Origin: Comamonadaceae bacterium 2FH
Lineage (GTDB): Bacteria; Pseudomonadota; Gammaproteobacteria; Burkholderiales; Burkholderiaceae_C
Assembly: GCA_005503335.1 (NCBI GenBank)
Contig: SCMQ01000009.1
Span: 62,001-126,000, forward strand
Direction: 5' to 3'
DNA: 64,000 bases
Of the stretch, positions 11,320 to 20,474 are shown piece after piece. A program made the position numbers and the translations under genes. Position 1 is the stretch's first letter. The number at the start of each line of letters is the position of its first letter. The notes beneath the pieces are model-generated. The model was not told the DNA's origin, made no database searches, and saw nothing but the letters and a program-made list of their open reading frames with translations.

Positions 11320-12048
11320 TCAAGCCACTTCCTGGAACAGCCGGCCCCAGCCCTTGAGCTCGCGCGGGTCCACGCCCACGGTCTTGAGCGCGCGCCAGAC
11401 CACGGTGGCCACCGAGTCGTAGATCGGGATGCCGAGCTCGCGCTCCATCTCGTCGACCAGCTGCGCGCCGCGCAGGTTGGTGCACATGATGGTCATGGCC
11501 TCGGGCCGCGCCTGGGCCGCTTCGCGCAGCATGCGGCGCAGGGTCTCGGGCTCGACCTCGCCGAAGTCGTAGTTGACCGTGATGCTCAGGTGCTGCTCGG
11601 ACACGCAGGGCACGCCTATGCCCGCGTAGTTGGCCATGATCAGGCGCTGCACCTCCTCGACATAGGGCGAGACCAGGCCCAGGCTGCGCGCGCCCTGCGC
11701 GGCCAGGATCTCGTTGAGCGCCAGCACCGAGGTGGTGGCCGGTATGCCGGTGGCCTCGGTGATGCGCGCGCACAGCTGGCGGTCGCGCTCGAAGCCCAGC
11801 CAGCTGGCCGAGGTGCCGCTCCAGCAGATCACGTCGACCCGGGCGTCGGCCAGCAGGCGCGCCGCCTCGAGGATCTTGCTGTCGTCGAACTGGTTCAGCG
11901 ACTGGTCGCGCATCGAGATCTCGGTCACGGTGAAGCGCGAGAAATGCGCCGAGACACCCGGCAGGCTGCCGACCATGGCGCTGGTCAGCGGCTCCAGCGC
12001 GGTGTTGGAGGACGGCGTCAGCACGCCGATGAGTTTGCGTTGGCTCAT
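11320..12048 (-). CDS. Asp/Glu racemase superfamily protein, arylmalonate decarboxylase / maleate isomerase-like
   Basis: A 242-residue protein of the two-domain racemase fold. The N-terminal segment GVLTPSSNTALEP is typical of the maleate isomerase/arylmalonate decarboxylase branch. The C-terminal active-site cysteine is in MCTNLRG. At the first catalytic position the protein reads CWSGTSASWLG, so the usual first Cys is not in the usual place although a Cys lies just before it; this resembles arylmalonate decarboxylases, which use one cysteine. It sits 22 bp upstream of the hydantoinase on the same strand. A hydantoin racemase role is possible but the motifs do not match that family well. 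Confidence 0.65.
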   Translation of the reverse strand: MSQRKLIGVLTPSSNTALEPLTSAMVGSLPGVSAHFSRFTVTEISMRDQSLNQFDDSKILEAARLLADARVDVICWSGTSASWLGFERDRQLCARITEATGIPATTSVLALNEILAAQGARSLGLVSPYVEEVQRLIMANYAGIGVPCVSEQHLSITVNYDFGEVEPETLRRMLREAAQARPEAMTIMCTNLRGAQLVDEMERELGIPIYDSVATVVWRALKTVGVDPRELKGWGRLFQEVA

Positions 12049-12066
12049 GGTGGGTCTTTCTTGGGT

Positions 12067-13401
12067 TCAGGCGGCCTTGCGCGCCTTGGGGTGCTTGGGC
12101 ACGAACCAGAGGATCAGCAGCACGGCCAGCAGCTCGACCGCGGCGATCACGAACAGGCCCGGGCTCAGGCCGCCGGTGGCGGCCTTGACCTCGGCCAGCA
12201 TGAAGGGCGAGCCGAAGCCGGCGAGGTTGGCGATCGAGTTGATCAGCGCAACGCCCACGGCCGCGGCGGCGCCGCTGAGCAGGCGGTTGGGCATCTGCCA
12301 GAACACCGGGAAGGCGCTGCTGGTGCCGATGACGGCGATCACCAGGCCGGTCAGCACCAGGGCCGGGCTGCGGCCCAGCGAGATGGCCACGATCAGCATG
12401 CCGATCACGCCCAGCAGGGCCGCGCCGGCGCAATGCCAGCGCACCTCCTGCTGGCGGTCCGAATGCGAGCCGTTGGCGATCTGCGCCACCGCGCCGAGCA
12501 GGAAGGCGCCCGACATGATCCAACCTATGGTGGCGGGGTTGGTGTAGCCCAGCTCCTTGACGATGCTGGGGCCGTAGAAGTTCAGCGTGGCGTTGGCGGC
12601 GACGATGCTGAAATAGATCAGCACGAACAGCCACAGGCGCGCATCCTTGAGCGCGGCGAACACGCTGTGCTCGCGGTGGCCCAAGGCCTGGTGGTCACGC
12701 TCGAGCTCGGCGGCGACCAGTTGCTTCTCGCGTGCGCTCAGCCAATTGGCTTCCTGCGGGCGGTCGGTCAGGTAGAAGTAGGTGAAGACGCCGGCCAGCA
12801 CGGTGGGCGTGCCCTCGATCAGGAACACCCATTGCCAGCTCGACAGGCCGCCCACGCCGCCCATCAGGTTCAGGATGTTGCCGGCCAGCGGGCCGCCGAC
12901 CACGCTGGACAGCGCCGAGGCGGCGGTGATCAGGCTCAGCACCTTGGCCCGGCGTCCGCTCGGGAACCAGTAGGTCAGGTAGACGATCACGCCGGGCAGG
13001 AAGCCGGCCTCGAACGCGCCCATCAGGAAGCGCAGCGCGTAGAACACCTCGGGGGTCTTGGCGAACATCATCGCGATGCAGGTCGCGCCCCAGCCGATGG
13101 TGATGCGCATCAGGGTCTTCTTGGCGCCGATCTTCTGCAGCATCAGGTTGCTCGGGATCTCGAAGAAGAAGTAGCCGAGGAAGAAGATGCCGGCGCCCAG
13201 GCCGTAGACCGACTCGCTCCACTTGAGCTCGTCGAGCATGGTCAGCTTGACGTAGCCGACGTTGACACGGTCGATCCAGGCCAGCAGCCAGAGGAAGGCC
13301 AGGAAGGGGATCAGCCGCCAGGTGATCTTGCGGTAGGTGGTGTCGATCTCGCTCTGGGAGTGCGGTGCCGCCCCGGCGTGAACGGTGGTTGAGAGGCTCA
13401 T
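12067..13401 (-). CDS. MFS transporter, anion:cation symporter type
   Basis: A 444-residue inner-membrane protein with about twelve hydrophobic segments. The first is preceded by a short soluble N-terminus and ends in LAWIDRVNVGY, followed by the motif YGLGAGIFFLGYFFFEIPSN, both hallmarks of the anion:cation symporter group that imports small organic acids. It is the first gene of the minus-strand operon with the racemase-like and hydantoinase genes, 18 bp ahead of the former, so it is probably the uptake system for the compound that operon degrades. The substrate is unknown. Confidence 0.88.
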   Translation of the reverse strand: MSLSTTVHAGAAPHSQSEIDTTYRKITWRLIPFLAFLWLLAWIDRVNVGYVKLTMLDELKWSESVYGLGAGIFFLGYFFFEIPSNLMLQKIGAKKTLMRITIGWGATCIAMMFAKTPEVFYALRFLMGAFEAGFLPGVIVYLTYWFPSGRRAKVLSLITAASALSSVVGGPLAGNILNLMGGVGGLSSWQWVFLIEGTPTVLAGVFTYFYLTDRPQEANWLSAREKQLVAAELERDHQALGHREHSVFAALKDARLWLFVLIYFSIVAANATLNFYGPSIVKELGYTNPATIGWIMSGAFLLGAVAQIANGSHSDRQQEVRWHCAGAALLGVIGMLIVAISLGRSPALVLTGLVIAVIGTSSAFPVFWQMPNRLLSGAAAAVGVALINSIANLAGFGSPFMLAEVKAATGGLSPGLFVIAAVELLAVLLILWFVPKHPKARKAA

Positions 13402-13529
13402 GGTCGATGTCTCGCGATGTGGATGTGGCGCGCCGGTTCGCCTGGGATGCCCCGCCGTTCCGGCCCATTGTGCAGCCGTGGAGCGGCAGGCGTGCGCGCA
13501 ACGCCCCGGATCCTCGACAACATGAGGGC

Positions 13530-13573
13530 AGTATAGAAATACTCAGACAACTATGTCAACAACGTTGTTGACA
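13530..13573 (-). promoter_or_regulatory. Promoter and overlapping 20-bp palindromic operator of the hydantoinase operon
   Basis: On the minus strand TTGACA (13559-13554) and TATACT (13535-13530) are separated by 18 bp, a near-consensus sigma-70 promoter. The -35 box forms one end of a perfect 20-bp palindrome, TGTCAACAACGTTGTTGACA, at 13554-13573. Such placement suits repression by the GntR regulator encoded at the end of this operon. The 338-bp gap between the MFS gene and rubrerythrin (13402-13739) holds this, a second dyad at 13628-13651, and nothing else I can identify. Confidence 0.7.
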
Positions 13574-13627
13574 ATTAATTTCAGGGCTTTCCCTGGGTCG
13601 AGTCATGTGGCAAAAAATAGTTTTCAT

Positions 13628-13651
13628 CAATTGATTAGCAATCATCAATTG
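13628..13651. promoter_or_regulatory. AT-rich dyad upstream of the rubrerythrin pseudogene
   Basis: An inverted repeat with 8-bp arms, CAATTGAT and ATCAATTG, separated by eight bases, in an AT-rich stretch 89 bp before the rubrerythrin start. It could be a regulator site for the rubrerythrin-rubredoxin pair. No regulator is identified, and AT-rich dyads arise easily by chance. Confidence 0.3.
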
Positions 13652-13739
13652 GCAAATTTAATTGAAATTTTCTACCATTTCCCCTGCCGCGATTGAAGAC
13701 ATCAATCGATTTACCCACCGCCCCACGACTGGAGTTCCC

Positions 13740-14275
13740 ATGAGCAAGCCGCAACGCCCCGAGATCAAGACCTTGGCCAACCTCGAGGCTGCCTTCGCCG
13801 GCGAGTCCATGGCCCACATCAAGTACCGCTATTTCGCCAAGCCAGGGCCTGTTCACGCTGTTTTTGCCAGTGCGAAAACAGCGCGAGCTAGGCCCTAGCG
13901 CGCGAGATGGGCGACGAGGACACGGCGCGCGCCTTCGAGGCCACCGCCGACCAGGAGGTCATGCACGCCTTCGGCCACCTGGACCTGCTCTACCCCCGGG
14001 CCACCATGACGCCGGCCAAGGCGCTGCAGATCGCGATAGACGGCGAGACCTACGAATACAGCGAGATGTACCCGGGCTTTCGCGCCACCGCCGAAGCCGA
14101 GGGCCATTGGGCCGCCGTGGCCGAGATGGACGAGCAGATCGCCGAGTCCCGCGAGCATGCCGCGCAGTTCCGCGCCACGCTGGAGAAAGCCCGCAAGCGC
14201 TTCGCCGCGCTGGCCAAGGTCGAGGAGCGCCACGCCCGCCACTACCAGGACCAGCTGGCCCAGGTCGCGGCCTGA
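13740..14275 (+). pseudogene. Rubrerythrin, disrupted by a 53-bp inverted-repeat insertion
   Basis: Rubrerythrins are non-haem di-iron peroxidases that work with rubredoxin, encoded 63 bp downstream. The first part reads MSKPQRPEIKTLANLEAAFA and continues through AGESMAHIKYRYFAK. The frame is then broken and stops at 13896-13898. The rest continues in another frame from 13898 as AREMGDEDTARAF through the second ferritin-like helix pair (ATADQEVMHAFGHL) to 14275. Deleting the 53 bp between the outer arms (13844-13896) rejoins the two parts in frame as FAK-P-AREMGDED, so the insertion alone explains the break. Iron-ligand motifs (GES-AHIKY, EVMHAFGH, EERHARHY) survive on the two sides. A shorter protein from the ATG at 13907 would lack the first iron-binding helix. 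Confidence 0.85.
13844..13896. repeat. 53-bp imperfect inverted-repeat element inserted in rubrerythrin
   Basis: The outer arms AGGGCCT (13844-13850) and AGGCCCT (13890-13896) are exact complements. An inner 9-bp pair (CGCTGTTTT at 13856-13864 with AAAACAGCG at 13875-13883) continues the stem around a 10-base loop, with unequal unpaired stretches between. It has no coding capacity, resembling a REP or miniature palindromic element. I found no second copy in this window. Confidence 0.75.
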
Positions 14276-14338
14276 GGCCGGTCCAGGCGTCCGGGCGACA
14301 CCCTCTTCATCGAACCCTTCATCTGCAAAGGAAGACCC

Positions 14339-14503
14339 ATGAAAACCTACATCTGCATCGTGTGCGGCTTTGTCTACGACGAGGCCGCCGGCCGCCCCGA
14401 GGACGGCATCGCGCCCGGCACGGCCTGGGCCCAAGTTCCCGAGGGCTGGGCCTGCCCGGATTGCGGTGTGGCCAAGGCGGACTTCGAAGTCGTCGAGATC
14501 TGA
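14339..14503 (+). CDS. Rubredoxin
   Basis: A 54-residue one-iron electron carrier. Both cysteine knuckles are present, [11 protein letters not shown] near residues 4-14 and ACPDCGVAK near 38-46, spaced as in canonical rubredoxins. A ribosome site AAGGA lies seven bases before the ATG. It follows the broken rubrerythrin gene by 63 bp. Rubredoxins commonly donate electrons to rubrerythrin, so this copy may have lost its partner unless another rubrerythrin exists elsewhere. Confidence 0.93.
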   Translation: MKTYICIVCGFVYDEAAGRPEDGIAPGTAWAQVPEGWACPDCGVAKADFEVVEI

Positions 14504-14579
14504 GCCCGCCCGGCCTCCATGCCGGTGGCCGTCAAGACCTCGGCGCCGCGCCCAGGGAAAACCCGGGAGCGATATATAT

Positions 14580-14608
14580 TTGACATCTAAACTATTTATG
14601 TGTAATCT
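14580..14608 (+). promoter_or_regulatory. Sigma-70 promoter of the aryl-CoA operon
   Basis: A consensus -35 TTGACA (14580-14585), a 17-bp spacer and TAATCT (14603-14608) lie in an AT-rich island. The predicted start point is about 50 bp ahead of the ATG at 14669, which has GAGGA six bases upstream. Confidence 0.75.
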
Positions 14609-14668
14609 TTCCTCGTCCCACCGCCTCCAGCCGGGGCGGCTCAATGACCCTGTGATCGAGGAAAACGC

Positions 14669-17026
14669 ATGAACATCGTCTGCATCGGCGGCGGCCCCGC
14701 CGGCCTCTACTTTGCCCTGCTGATGAAGCAGCAGGACCCGTCGCACGACATCACCGTGGTCGAGCGCAACAAGCCCTACGACACCTTCGGCTGGGGCGTG
14801 GTGTTCTCCGACCAGACCCTGGGCCACCTGCGCCAGGCCGACCCCAGGACGGCCACGCAGATCCTCGACGCCTTCAGCCACTGGGACGACATCGAGGTGA
14901 ACATCCGCGGCCACAAGCTGCGCTCGGGCGGCCACGGCTTCTGCGGCATAGGCCGCAAGCGCCTGCTCAACATCCTGCAGGCGCGCTGCGAGGAGCTGGG
15001 CGTCAAGCTGGTGTTCGAGACCGACGTGCAGAGCGACGAGCAGTACCCCGACGCCGACCTCGTGATCGCCAGCGACGGCCTGAACAGCCGCATCCGCACG
15101 AAGTACGCGGCGACCTACCAGCCCGACATCGACACGCGGCGCTGCCGCTTCGTCTGGCTGGGCACGCGCAAGCTGTTCGACGCCTTCACCTTCGCCTTCG
15201 AGCAGACCGAGCACGGCTGGTTCCAGGCCCATGCCTACCGCTTCGACGATCAGACCTCCACCTTCATCGTCGAGGCGCCCGAGGAGGTCTGGCTCAAGGC
15301 CGGCCTGGACAAGATGGAGAAGGAGGAGGCGATCGCCTTCTGCGAGCAGCTGTTCGCCAAGCACCTGGACGGCCATGCGCTGATGTCCAACGCCTCGCAC
15401 CTGCGCGGCTCGGCGCAGTGGATCAAGTTCCCGCGCGTGGTCTGCAGGACCTGGGTGCACCACAACGGGCGGGCGCCGGTGGTGCTGATGGGCGACGCGG
15501 CCCACACCGCGCATTTCTCTATCGGCTCGGGCACCAAGCTGGCGCTCGAAGACGCGATCGAACTGGCGCGCTGCATCGCCCGGCACCCGGGCGAGCTGGC
15601 CGCGGCGCTCGCGGACTACGAGGCGGTGCGCAGCGTCGAGGTGCTGCGCATCCAGAACGCGGCGCGCAACTCGACCGAGTGGTTCGAGAACGTGACGCGC
15701 TACGCCGGCCTGCCGCCCGAGCAGTTCGCCTACTCGCTGCTCACGCGCAGCCAGCGCATCAGCCACGAGAACCTGCGCCTGCGCGACAAGGACTACGTGG
15801 AACGCTACGAGGACTGGATCGCCGAGCGCGCCGGCGCGCAGCGCGCGCCCAGCGCCGCGGCCATCCCGCCCATGTTCACGCCCTTCACGGTGCGCGGCCT
15901 CACGCTCAAGAACCGCGTCATGGTCTCGCCGATGGCGCAGTACTCCTGCGTCGACGGCCTGGCGGCCGACTACCACCTGGTGCACCTGGGCGCGCGCGCC
16001 ATGGGCGGCGCGGGCCTGGTGATGGCCGAGATGACCTGCGTCTCGCCCGATGCGCGCATCACGCCCGGCTGCCCCGGCCTGTGGCACACCGGGCAGCGCG
16101 ACGGCTGGAAGCGCATCGTCGACTTCGTGCATGCCAACAGCGATGCCAAGATCGCGCTGCAGCTCGGCCATGCCGGCGCCAAGGGCGCGACCCGCCCGGC
16201 CTGGGAGGGCATAGACCAGCCGCTGGACGAGGGCGCCTGGCCACTGCTCTCGGCCTCGCCGCAGCAATACCTGGATGGCGTGAGCCAGTGGTCGCACGCC
16301 ATGACGCGCGCCGACATGGAGCGCGTGCAGGCCGACTTCGTGCACAGCGCGCGCTGGGCCGACGAGGCCGGCTTCGACTGGCTGGAACTGCACTGCGCCC
16401 ACGGCTACCTGCTGTCCAGCTTCATCTCGCCGCTGACCAACCAGCGCACCGACGACTACGGCGGCCCGCTGGAAAACCGGCTGCGCTATCCGCTCGAGGT
16501 GTTCCACGCCGTGCGCGAGGTCTGGCCGCAGCACAAGCCGATGTCGGTGCGTATCTCGGCGCACGACTGGGTCGAGGGCGGCATCACGCCCGACGACGCG
16601 GTGCAGATCGCCAAGGCCTTCAAGGCCGCGGGCGCCGACCTGATCGACTGCTCGTCGGGCCAGGTCAGCAAGAAGGAGCAGCCGGTCTACGGACGCATGT
16701 TCCAGACCCCGTTCGCCGACCGCGTGCGCAACGAGGCCGGCATCGCCACCATCGCCGTGGGCGCGATCTCCGAGGCGGACCATGTGAACAGCATCATCGC
16801 CGCCGGCCGCGCCGACCTCTGCGCCGTGGCGCGCCCGCACCTGGCGAACCCGGCCTGGACGCTGATGGAGGCGGCCAAGATCGGCTACCTCGACCTGGCC
16901 TGGCCTCGCCAGTACCGCGCCGCCAAGCAGCAGCTCGAGCGCAACCTCGAGCGCGAGCGCGCGATGGCGGCCCAGGCCGTGGGCCTGTCGCCGCTGGAGC
17001 AGGCCAACCGCGCGCAGGGGGTCTGA
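14669..17026 (+). CDS. Bifunctional salicylyl-CoA 5-hydroxylase / 2-aminobenzoyl-CoA monooxygenase-reductase
   Basis: A 785-residue two-flavin fusion. Residues 1 to about 390 are an FAD aromatic hydroxylase ([14 protein letters not shown] at the N-terminus, [20 protein letters not shown] near 275). Residues about 400-770 are an old-yellow-enzyme NAD(P)H:flavin reductase ([44 protein letters not shown]). The same architecture is known from 2-aminobenzoyl-CoA monooxygenase/reductase of Azoarcus, which hydroxylates and dearomatises the CoA ester, and from salicylyl-CoA hydroxylases. The SDR gene overlaps its stop by one base. No CoA ligase, enoyl-CoA hydratase or thiolase lies nearby, so the aryl-CoA must come from enzymes encoded elsewhere. 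Confidence 0.88.
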   Translation: MNIVCIGGGPAGLYFALLMKQQDPSHDITVVERNKPYDTFGWGVVFSDQTLGHLRQADPRTATQILDAFSHWDDIEVNIRGHKLRSGGHGFCGIGRKRLLNILQARCEELGVKLVFETDVQSDEQYPDADLVIASDGLNSRIRTKYAATYQPDIDTRRCRFVWLGTRKLFDAFTFAFEQTEHGWFQAHAYRFDDQTSTFIVEAPEEVWLKAGLDKMEKEEAIAFCEQLFAKHLDGHALMSNASHLRGSAQWIKFPRVVCRTWVHHNGRAPVVLMGDAAHTAHFSIGSGTKLALEDAIELARCIARHPGELAAALADYEAVRSVEVLRIQNAARNSTEWFENVTRYAGLPPEQFAYSLLTRSQRISHENLRLRDKDYVERYEDWIAERAGAQRAPSAAAIPPMFTPFTVRGLTLKNRVMVSPMAQYSCVDGLAADYHLVHLGARAMGGAGLVMAEMTCVSPDARITPGCPGLWHTGQRDGWKRIVDFVHANSDAKIALQLGHAGAKGATRPAWEGIDQPLDEGAWPLLSASPQQYLDGVSQWSHAMTRADMERVQADFVHSARWADEAGFDWLELHCAHGYLLSSFISPLTNQRTDDYGGPLENRLRYPLEVFHAVREVWPQHKPMSVRISAHDWVEGGITPDDAVQIAKAFKAAGADLIDCSSGQVSKKEQPVYGRMFQTPFADRVRNEAGIATIAVGAISEADHVNSIIAAGRADLCAVARPHLANPAWTLMEAAKIGYLDLAWPRQYRAAKQQLERNLERERAMAAQAVGLSPLEQANRAQGV

Positions 17027-17802
17027 TGGCGAATCCCATGCCCCTGAGCGGCCGCCACGCCCTGGTCACCGGCGCGGCGCGCGGCATAGGCGCCGCGATC
17101 GCGCGCGCCCTGGCCGAACAAGGCGCGCGCCTGACCCTGGTCGGGCGCAGGCTGGAGGGCCTGCAGGCCCTGGCCGCCGAGCTGCCCGGCGAGGTCCAGG
17201 CGCTGGCGGCGGACGTGGCCGACCCGGCCGCGGTGCAGGCCGCCTTCGCCCAGGCGCGCGAGCGCTTCGGGCCCGTCACCGTGCTGGTGAACAACGCCGG
17301 CCAGGCCGAGAGCGCGCCCTTCGCCGGCACCTCGCTCGAGCTCTGGCAGCGCATGCTGGCCGTCAACCTGACGGGCAGCTTCCTGTGCGCCCAGGCCGCC
17401 CTGCCGCAGATGCTGGAGGCCGGCTGGGGCCGCATCGTCAACGTCGCGAGCACGGCGGGCCTCAAGGGCTATGCCTATGTGTCGGCCTACTGCGCGGCCA
17501 AGCACGGTGTGATCGGCCTCACGCGATCGCTGGCGCTGGAGCTGGCGAAAAAGGGCATCACCGTCAACGCGGTCTGCCCCGGCTACACCGACACCGACAT
17601 CCTGACCGAGAGCATCGCCAAGGTGGTGGCCAAGACCGGGCGCAGCGCCGAGGCCGCGCGCGCCCAGTTCACGGCCGGCAATCCGCAGGGCCGCCTGGTG
17701 CAGCCGGACGAGGTGGCCGACGCCGTGGCCTGGCTGTGCGGCGATGGCGCGGGCGCCGTCACCGGCCAGGCCATCGCGGTCTGCGGCGGCGAGCTCATGT
17801 GA
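17026..17802 (+). CDS. SDR-family 3-hydroxyacyl-CoA dehydrogenase-like oxidoreductase
   Basis: A 258-residue classical short-chain dehydrogenase. The cofactor motif [11 protein letters not shown] is at the N-terminus, NNAG is near residue 87, the catalytic serine is in [10 protein letters not shown] and the Tyr-X3-Lys pair is in [10 protein letters not shown]. The region after the active site ([13 protein letters not shown]) resembles 3-hydroxybutyrate/3-hydroxyacyl-CoA dehydrogenases. Its ATG shares a base with the preceding stop (TGATG), so it is coupled to the monooxygenase-reductase and probably oxidises a hydroxyacyl-CoA formed from its ring product. Confidence 0.85.
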   Translation: MANPMPLSGRHALVTGAARGIGAAIARALAEQGARLTLVGRRLEGLQALAAELPGEVQALAADVADPAAVQAAFAQARERFGPVTVLVNNAGQAESAPFAGTSLELWQRMLAVNLTGSFLCAQAALPQMLEAGWGRIVNVASTAGLKGYAYVSAYCAAKHGVIGLTRSLALELAKKGITVNAVCPGYTDTDILTESIAKVVAKTGRSAEAARAQFTAGNPQGRLVQPDEVADAVAWLCGDGAGAVTGQAIAVCGGELM

Positions 17803-18254
17803 GCACGGACAGCCTGCCCCAGCCCGCGGACCGCGCGGTGTTCCGGCGCGCGCACCGCATCCGCTTCTCCGAATGCGATCCGGCCGGCATCGTGTTCTAC
17901 CCGCAGTACTTCGTGCTGCTCAACGACCTGCTCGAGGCCTGGGTCGACGAGGCCCTGGGCCTGGGCTTCGCACGCCTGATCGGCGAGCGCCGCATCGGCC
18001 TGCCGACGGTGCGGCTGGAGGCCGACTTCCGCGCCGTCAGCCGCATGGGCGACGCGGTGGCGCTGTCGCTGGCCGTGGAACGCCTGGGCCAGCGCTCCCT
18101 GGTGCTGGCGCTGCGCTGCGAGAGCGCCGAAGGCGAGTTGCGCATGGCAGTGCGCCAGACCCTGGTCACCACCTCGCTGGACAGCCATGGCGCCATCCCG
18201 ATTCCGGCCGACCTGCGCGAGGCCATCGCGCGCCGCCACGGCCTGCCGGCCTGA
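17799..18254 (+). CDS. 4-hydroxybenzoyl-CoA thioesterase-family hotdog protein
   Basis: A 151-residue hotdog-fold thioesterase. The N-terminal motif [18 protein letters not shown] carries the catalytic aspartate in the position typical of 4-hydroxybenzoyl-CoA thioesterases. The start is a GTG at 17799 that overlaps the SDR stop as GTGA, making a three-gene coupled operon. It probably releases CoA from an aryl- or acyl-CoA of this pathway, either as a metabolic step or to recover CoA from dead-end esters. Confidence 0.85.
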   Translation: MSTDSLPQPADRAVFRRAHRIRFSECDPAGIVFYPQYFVLLNDLLEAWVDEALGLGFARLIGERRIGLPTVRLEADFRAVSRMGDAVALSLAVERLGQRSLVLALRCESAEGELRMAVRQTLVTTSLDSHGAIPIPADLREAIARRHGLPA

Positions 18255-18400
18255 AGCCGCGCCGCGGCAACCCTGATGTCTGCCGGGTTTCTGGAAAAGC
18301 GGCGGAACTGCGTCTAAATTGAAAATGGACCCGGTGTCAAGGACGCCGTGGTGGTAGGGCCCATGGGTTTCGGCTCATGGATTTTCAACAGGAGGCTGTC

Positions 18401-18880
18401 ATGTCAGTTTCCAGATATCTTTCCAGCTACCTCGACGAACGCGGCGCACGCTACGAGGTCTGTACACATGCGTACAGCCGCAGCAGCGCGGAGACCGCGC
18501 GAACAGCCAACGTGATGCCCAGCCTGCTGGCCAAGTCGGTGATCCTCGAAGACGAGAGCGGTTGTGTGATGGCCGTGATCCCCGCCGATAGAAGCGTGAT
18601 GGTGGGTGAGCTTGCGCGCCTGCTGGGACGCAAGGAGCTGAGGTTGGCCGACGAAGAACGGATCGTGGCACTGTTCGGTGACTGCGATCGCGGTGCCGTG
18701 CCCTCGGTCGGAATGGCCTGGGGCATCGAGACCGTCGTCGACGATGAACTTGAGGAGAACGACGTTGTCTACGTGGAAGCCGGCGACCATGAACGGCTGC
18801 TGCGCTTGTCCCACGACGACTTCCATGCGTTGATGGATGGACAACGGCACGCTCGCATCTCCAGAGTCCCGATGCATTGA
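18401..18880 (+). CDS. YbaK/ProX-type aminoacyl-tRNA deacylase-like protein
   Basis: A 159-residue protein of the YbaK/ProX domain family, whose members hydrolyse mischarged aminoacyl-tRNAs in trans. Visible are SLLAKSVILEDESG with the conserved lysine, VIPADRSV, and GAVPSVGMAWGIETVVD matching the family substrate loop. The ATG is chosen for its AGGAGG site six bases upstream. Third-codon positions are less GC-rich than in neighbouring genes, which may mean recent transfer or weaker expression. It stands alone between the aryl-CoA operon and a bidirectional terminator. Confidence 0.8.
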   Translation: MSVSRYLSSYLDERGARYEVCTHAYSRSSAETARTANVMPSLLAKSVILEDESGCVMAVIPADRSVMVGELARLLGRKELRLADEERIVALFGDCDRGAVPSVGMAWGIETVVDDELEENDVVYVEAGDHERLLRLSHDDFHALMDGQRHARISRVPMH

Positions 18881-18903
18881 TTCGGGCGTCATAGGTGGAC
18901 AGC

Positions 18904-18937
18904 AAGCCGCCCCCGGCCGCAAGGTCGGGGGCGGCTT
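18904..18937. terminator. Bidirectional terminator between the YbaK-type gene and dodecin
   Basis: A perfect 12-bp stem (AAGCCGCCCCCG with CGGGGGCGGCTT) around a ten-base loop, between two convergent genes. The T-tract is short on the plus strand (TTCTTCGTT). Confidence 0.75.
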
Positions 18938-18949
18938 CTTCGTTCGGCC

Positions 18950-19156
18950 CTATTCGAGGGTGAAGCCGACCTTGATCGTCACCTGCCAGTGCGCGACCTT
19001 GCCGTCGACCACGTGGCCGCGCGTCTCGGTGACGGCAAACCACTGGATGTTGCGCAGCGACTCGTGCGCCTTGGCAATCGCGTGGCTGACCGCGTCCTCT
19101 ATGCCGACGCTGGACGAGCCGGTCAGTTCGATCTGCTTGTAGACATGGTTGCTCAT
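18950..19156 (-). CDS. Dodecin family flavin-binding protein
   Basis: A 68-residue protein that should form a dodecameric shell storing flavins. The sequence opens [20 protein letters not shown] and contains [12 protein letters not shown], where the tryptophan stacks on bound flavin, and ends [12 protein letters not shown] as dodecins do. GAGGAG lies just before the ATG. It is 20 bp downstream of the bkd E2 gene on the same strand and may share its transcript. Confidence 0.92.
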   Translation of the reverse strand: MSNHVYKQIELTGSSSVGIEDAVSHAIAKAHESLRNIQWFAVTETRGHVVDGKVAHWQVTIKVGFTLE

Positions 19157-19176
19157 GAAGCTCTCCTCTTGTTGAC

Positions 19177-20474
19177 TTACAGAAAATCGCCCTGCTCCAT
19201 GAACAGGGTCGCCGGACATTCGAGGTGGCCGCGCAGGGCCTGCACGAACTCGGCCGCGTGCAGGCCGTCGATCACGCGGTGATCGAAGGAGCAGGACAGG
19301 TTCATCAGCAGGCGCGGCACCCAGACACCGGCGCGCAGCACGGGCCGCTCGACCATGCGGTTGACGCCCACGATGGCCACCTCGGGGTGGTTGATCACCG
19401 GCGTGGCGACCAGGCCGCCCAGGGCGCCGAGGCTGGTCAGCGTGATGGTCGAGCCCGAGAGCTCGGCCCGCACCACCTTGCCGCTGCGCGCGGCCTCGGC
19501 CAGGCGCGCGACCTCGGCCGCGCTGGCCCACAGGTCCAGCGCCTCGGCATGGCGCAGCACGGGCACCAGCAGGCCGGCCTCGGTCTGGGTCGCGATGCCG
19601 ATGTGCACCGCGCGGTGCCGCGTGAGCACGCCGGCCTCGTCGTCGAAGCGTGCGTTGAAGTCGGGAAAGCGCTCGACCGCGAGCACCATGGCGCGCATCA
19701 GAAAGGGCAGCAGGGTCAGGTGCGGGCGCCGGGCGCCCGAGCGGCCGTTCAGGCGCGCGCGCAGCGCCTCCAGCTCGGTCACGTCCACCTCCTCGACATA
19801 GGTGAAATGCGGAATGCGGCGCTTGGCCTCCTGCATCTTCTGCGCGATCTTGCGCCGCAGGCCGATCACGCGCACCGCCTCTTCGCCCTCGCGCGGCTGC
19901 AGCCGCGCGCCGGCCGCGCCCCCCGCCGACAGCCGCGGTGCCCCGCTGGCCACATGGGCGTCGAGGTCGGCCTGCACGATGCGCCCCGCCGTGCCGGTGG
20001 CGCGCACCTGGGCCAGGTCGATGCCGAGCTCCCAGGCGCGGCGGCGCACGGCCGGCGAGGCGATGGGCCGCTCGTTGCCGGGCGGCGGTACGGCAGCGGC
20101 TGGCGGCTCTGGCCTGGACTGGGCGGCGGCCTGCGGGGCCGGCGCCGCGGGCCAGGCCGGTGAAGGGGGTGGTGGGGGCGGAGGCGCCACGGCCACCGCC
20201 GCGGCCGGCGGCGGCGCGGCGAGGTTGCCCGCGCCCTCGACCTCGATGCGTATCAGCTCGGCCCCCACGGCCAGGACCTGCCCGACCTCGCCGCCCAGGG
20301 CCAGCACCCGGCCCGCCACCGGCGAAGGAATCTCCACCGTGGCCTTGTCGGTCATGACGTCGGCCAGCACCTGGTCCTCGGCCACCACGGCGCCGGGCCG
20401 CACATGCCAGGCCACCAGCTCCACCTCGGCAATGCCCTCGCCTATGTCCGGCATCTTGATGACATGCACACCCA

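Noticed and set aside
13895-16840. A 981-codon open frame on the minus strand across rubrerythrin and the monooxygenase-reductase
   Set aside because: It is antisense to a gene with clear domains, its translation is Gly/Ala/Arg/His-rich without recognisable motifs, and long antisense frames are expected at this GC content.
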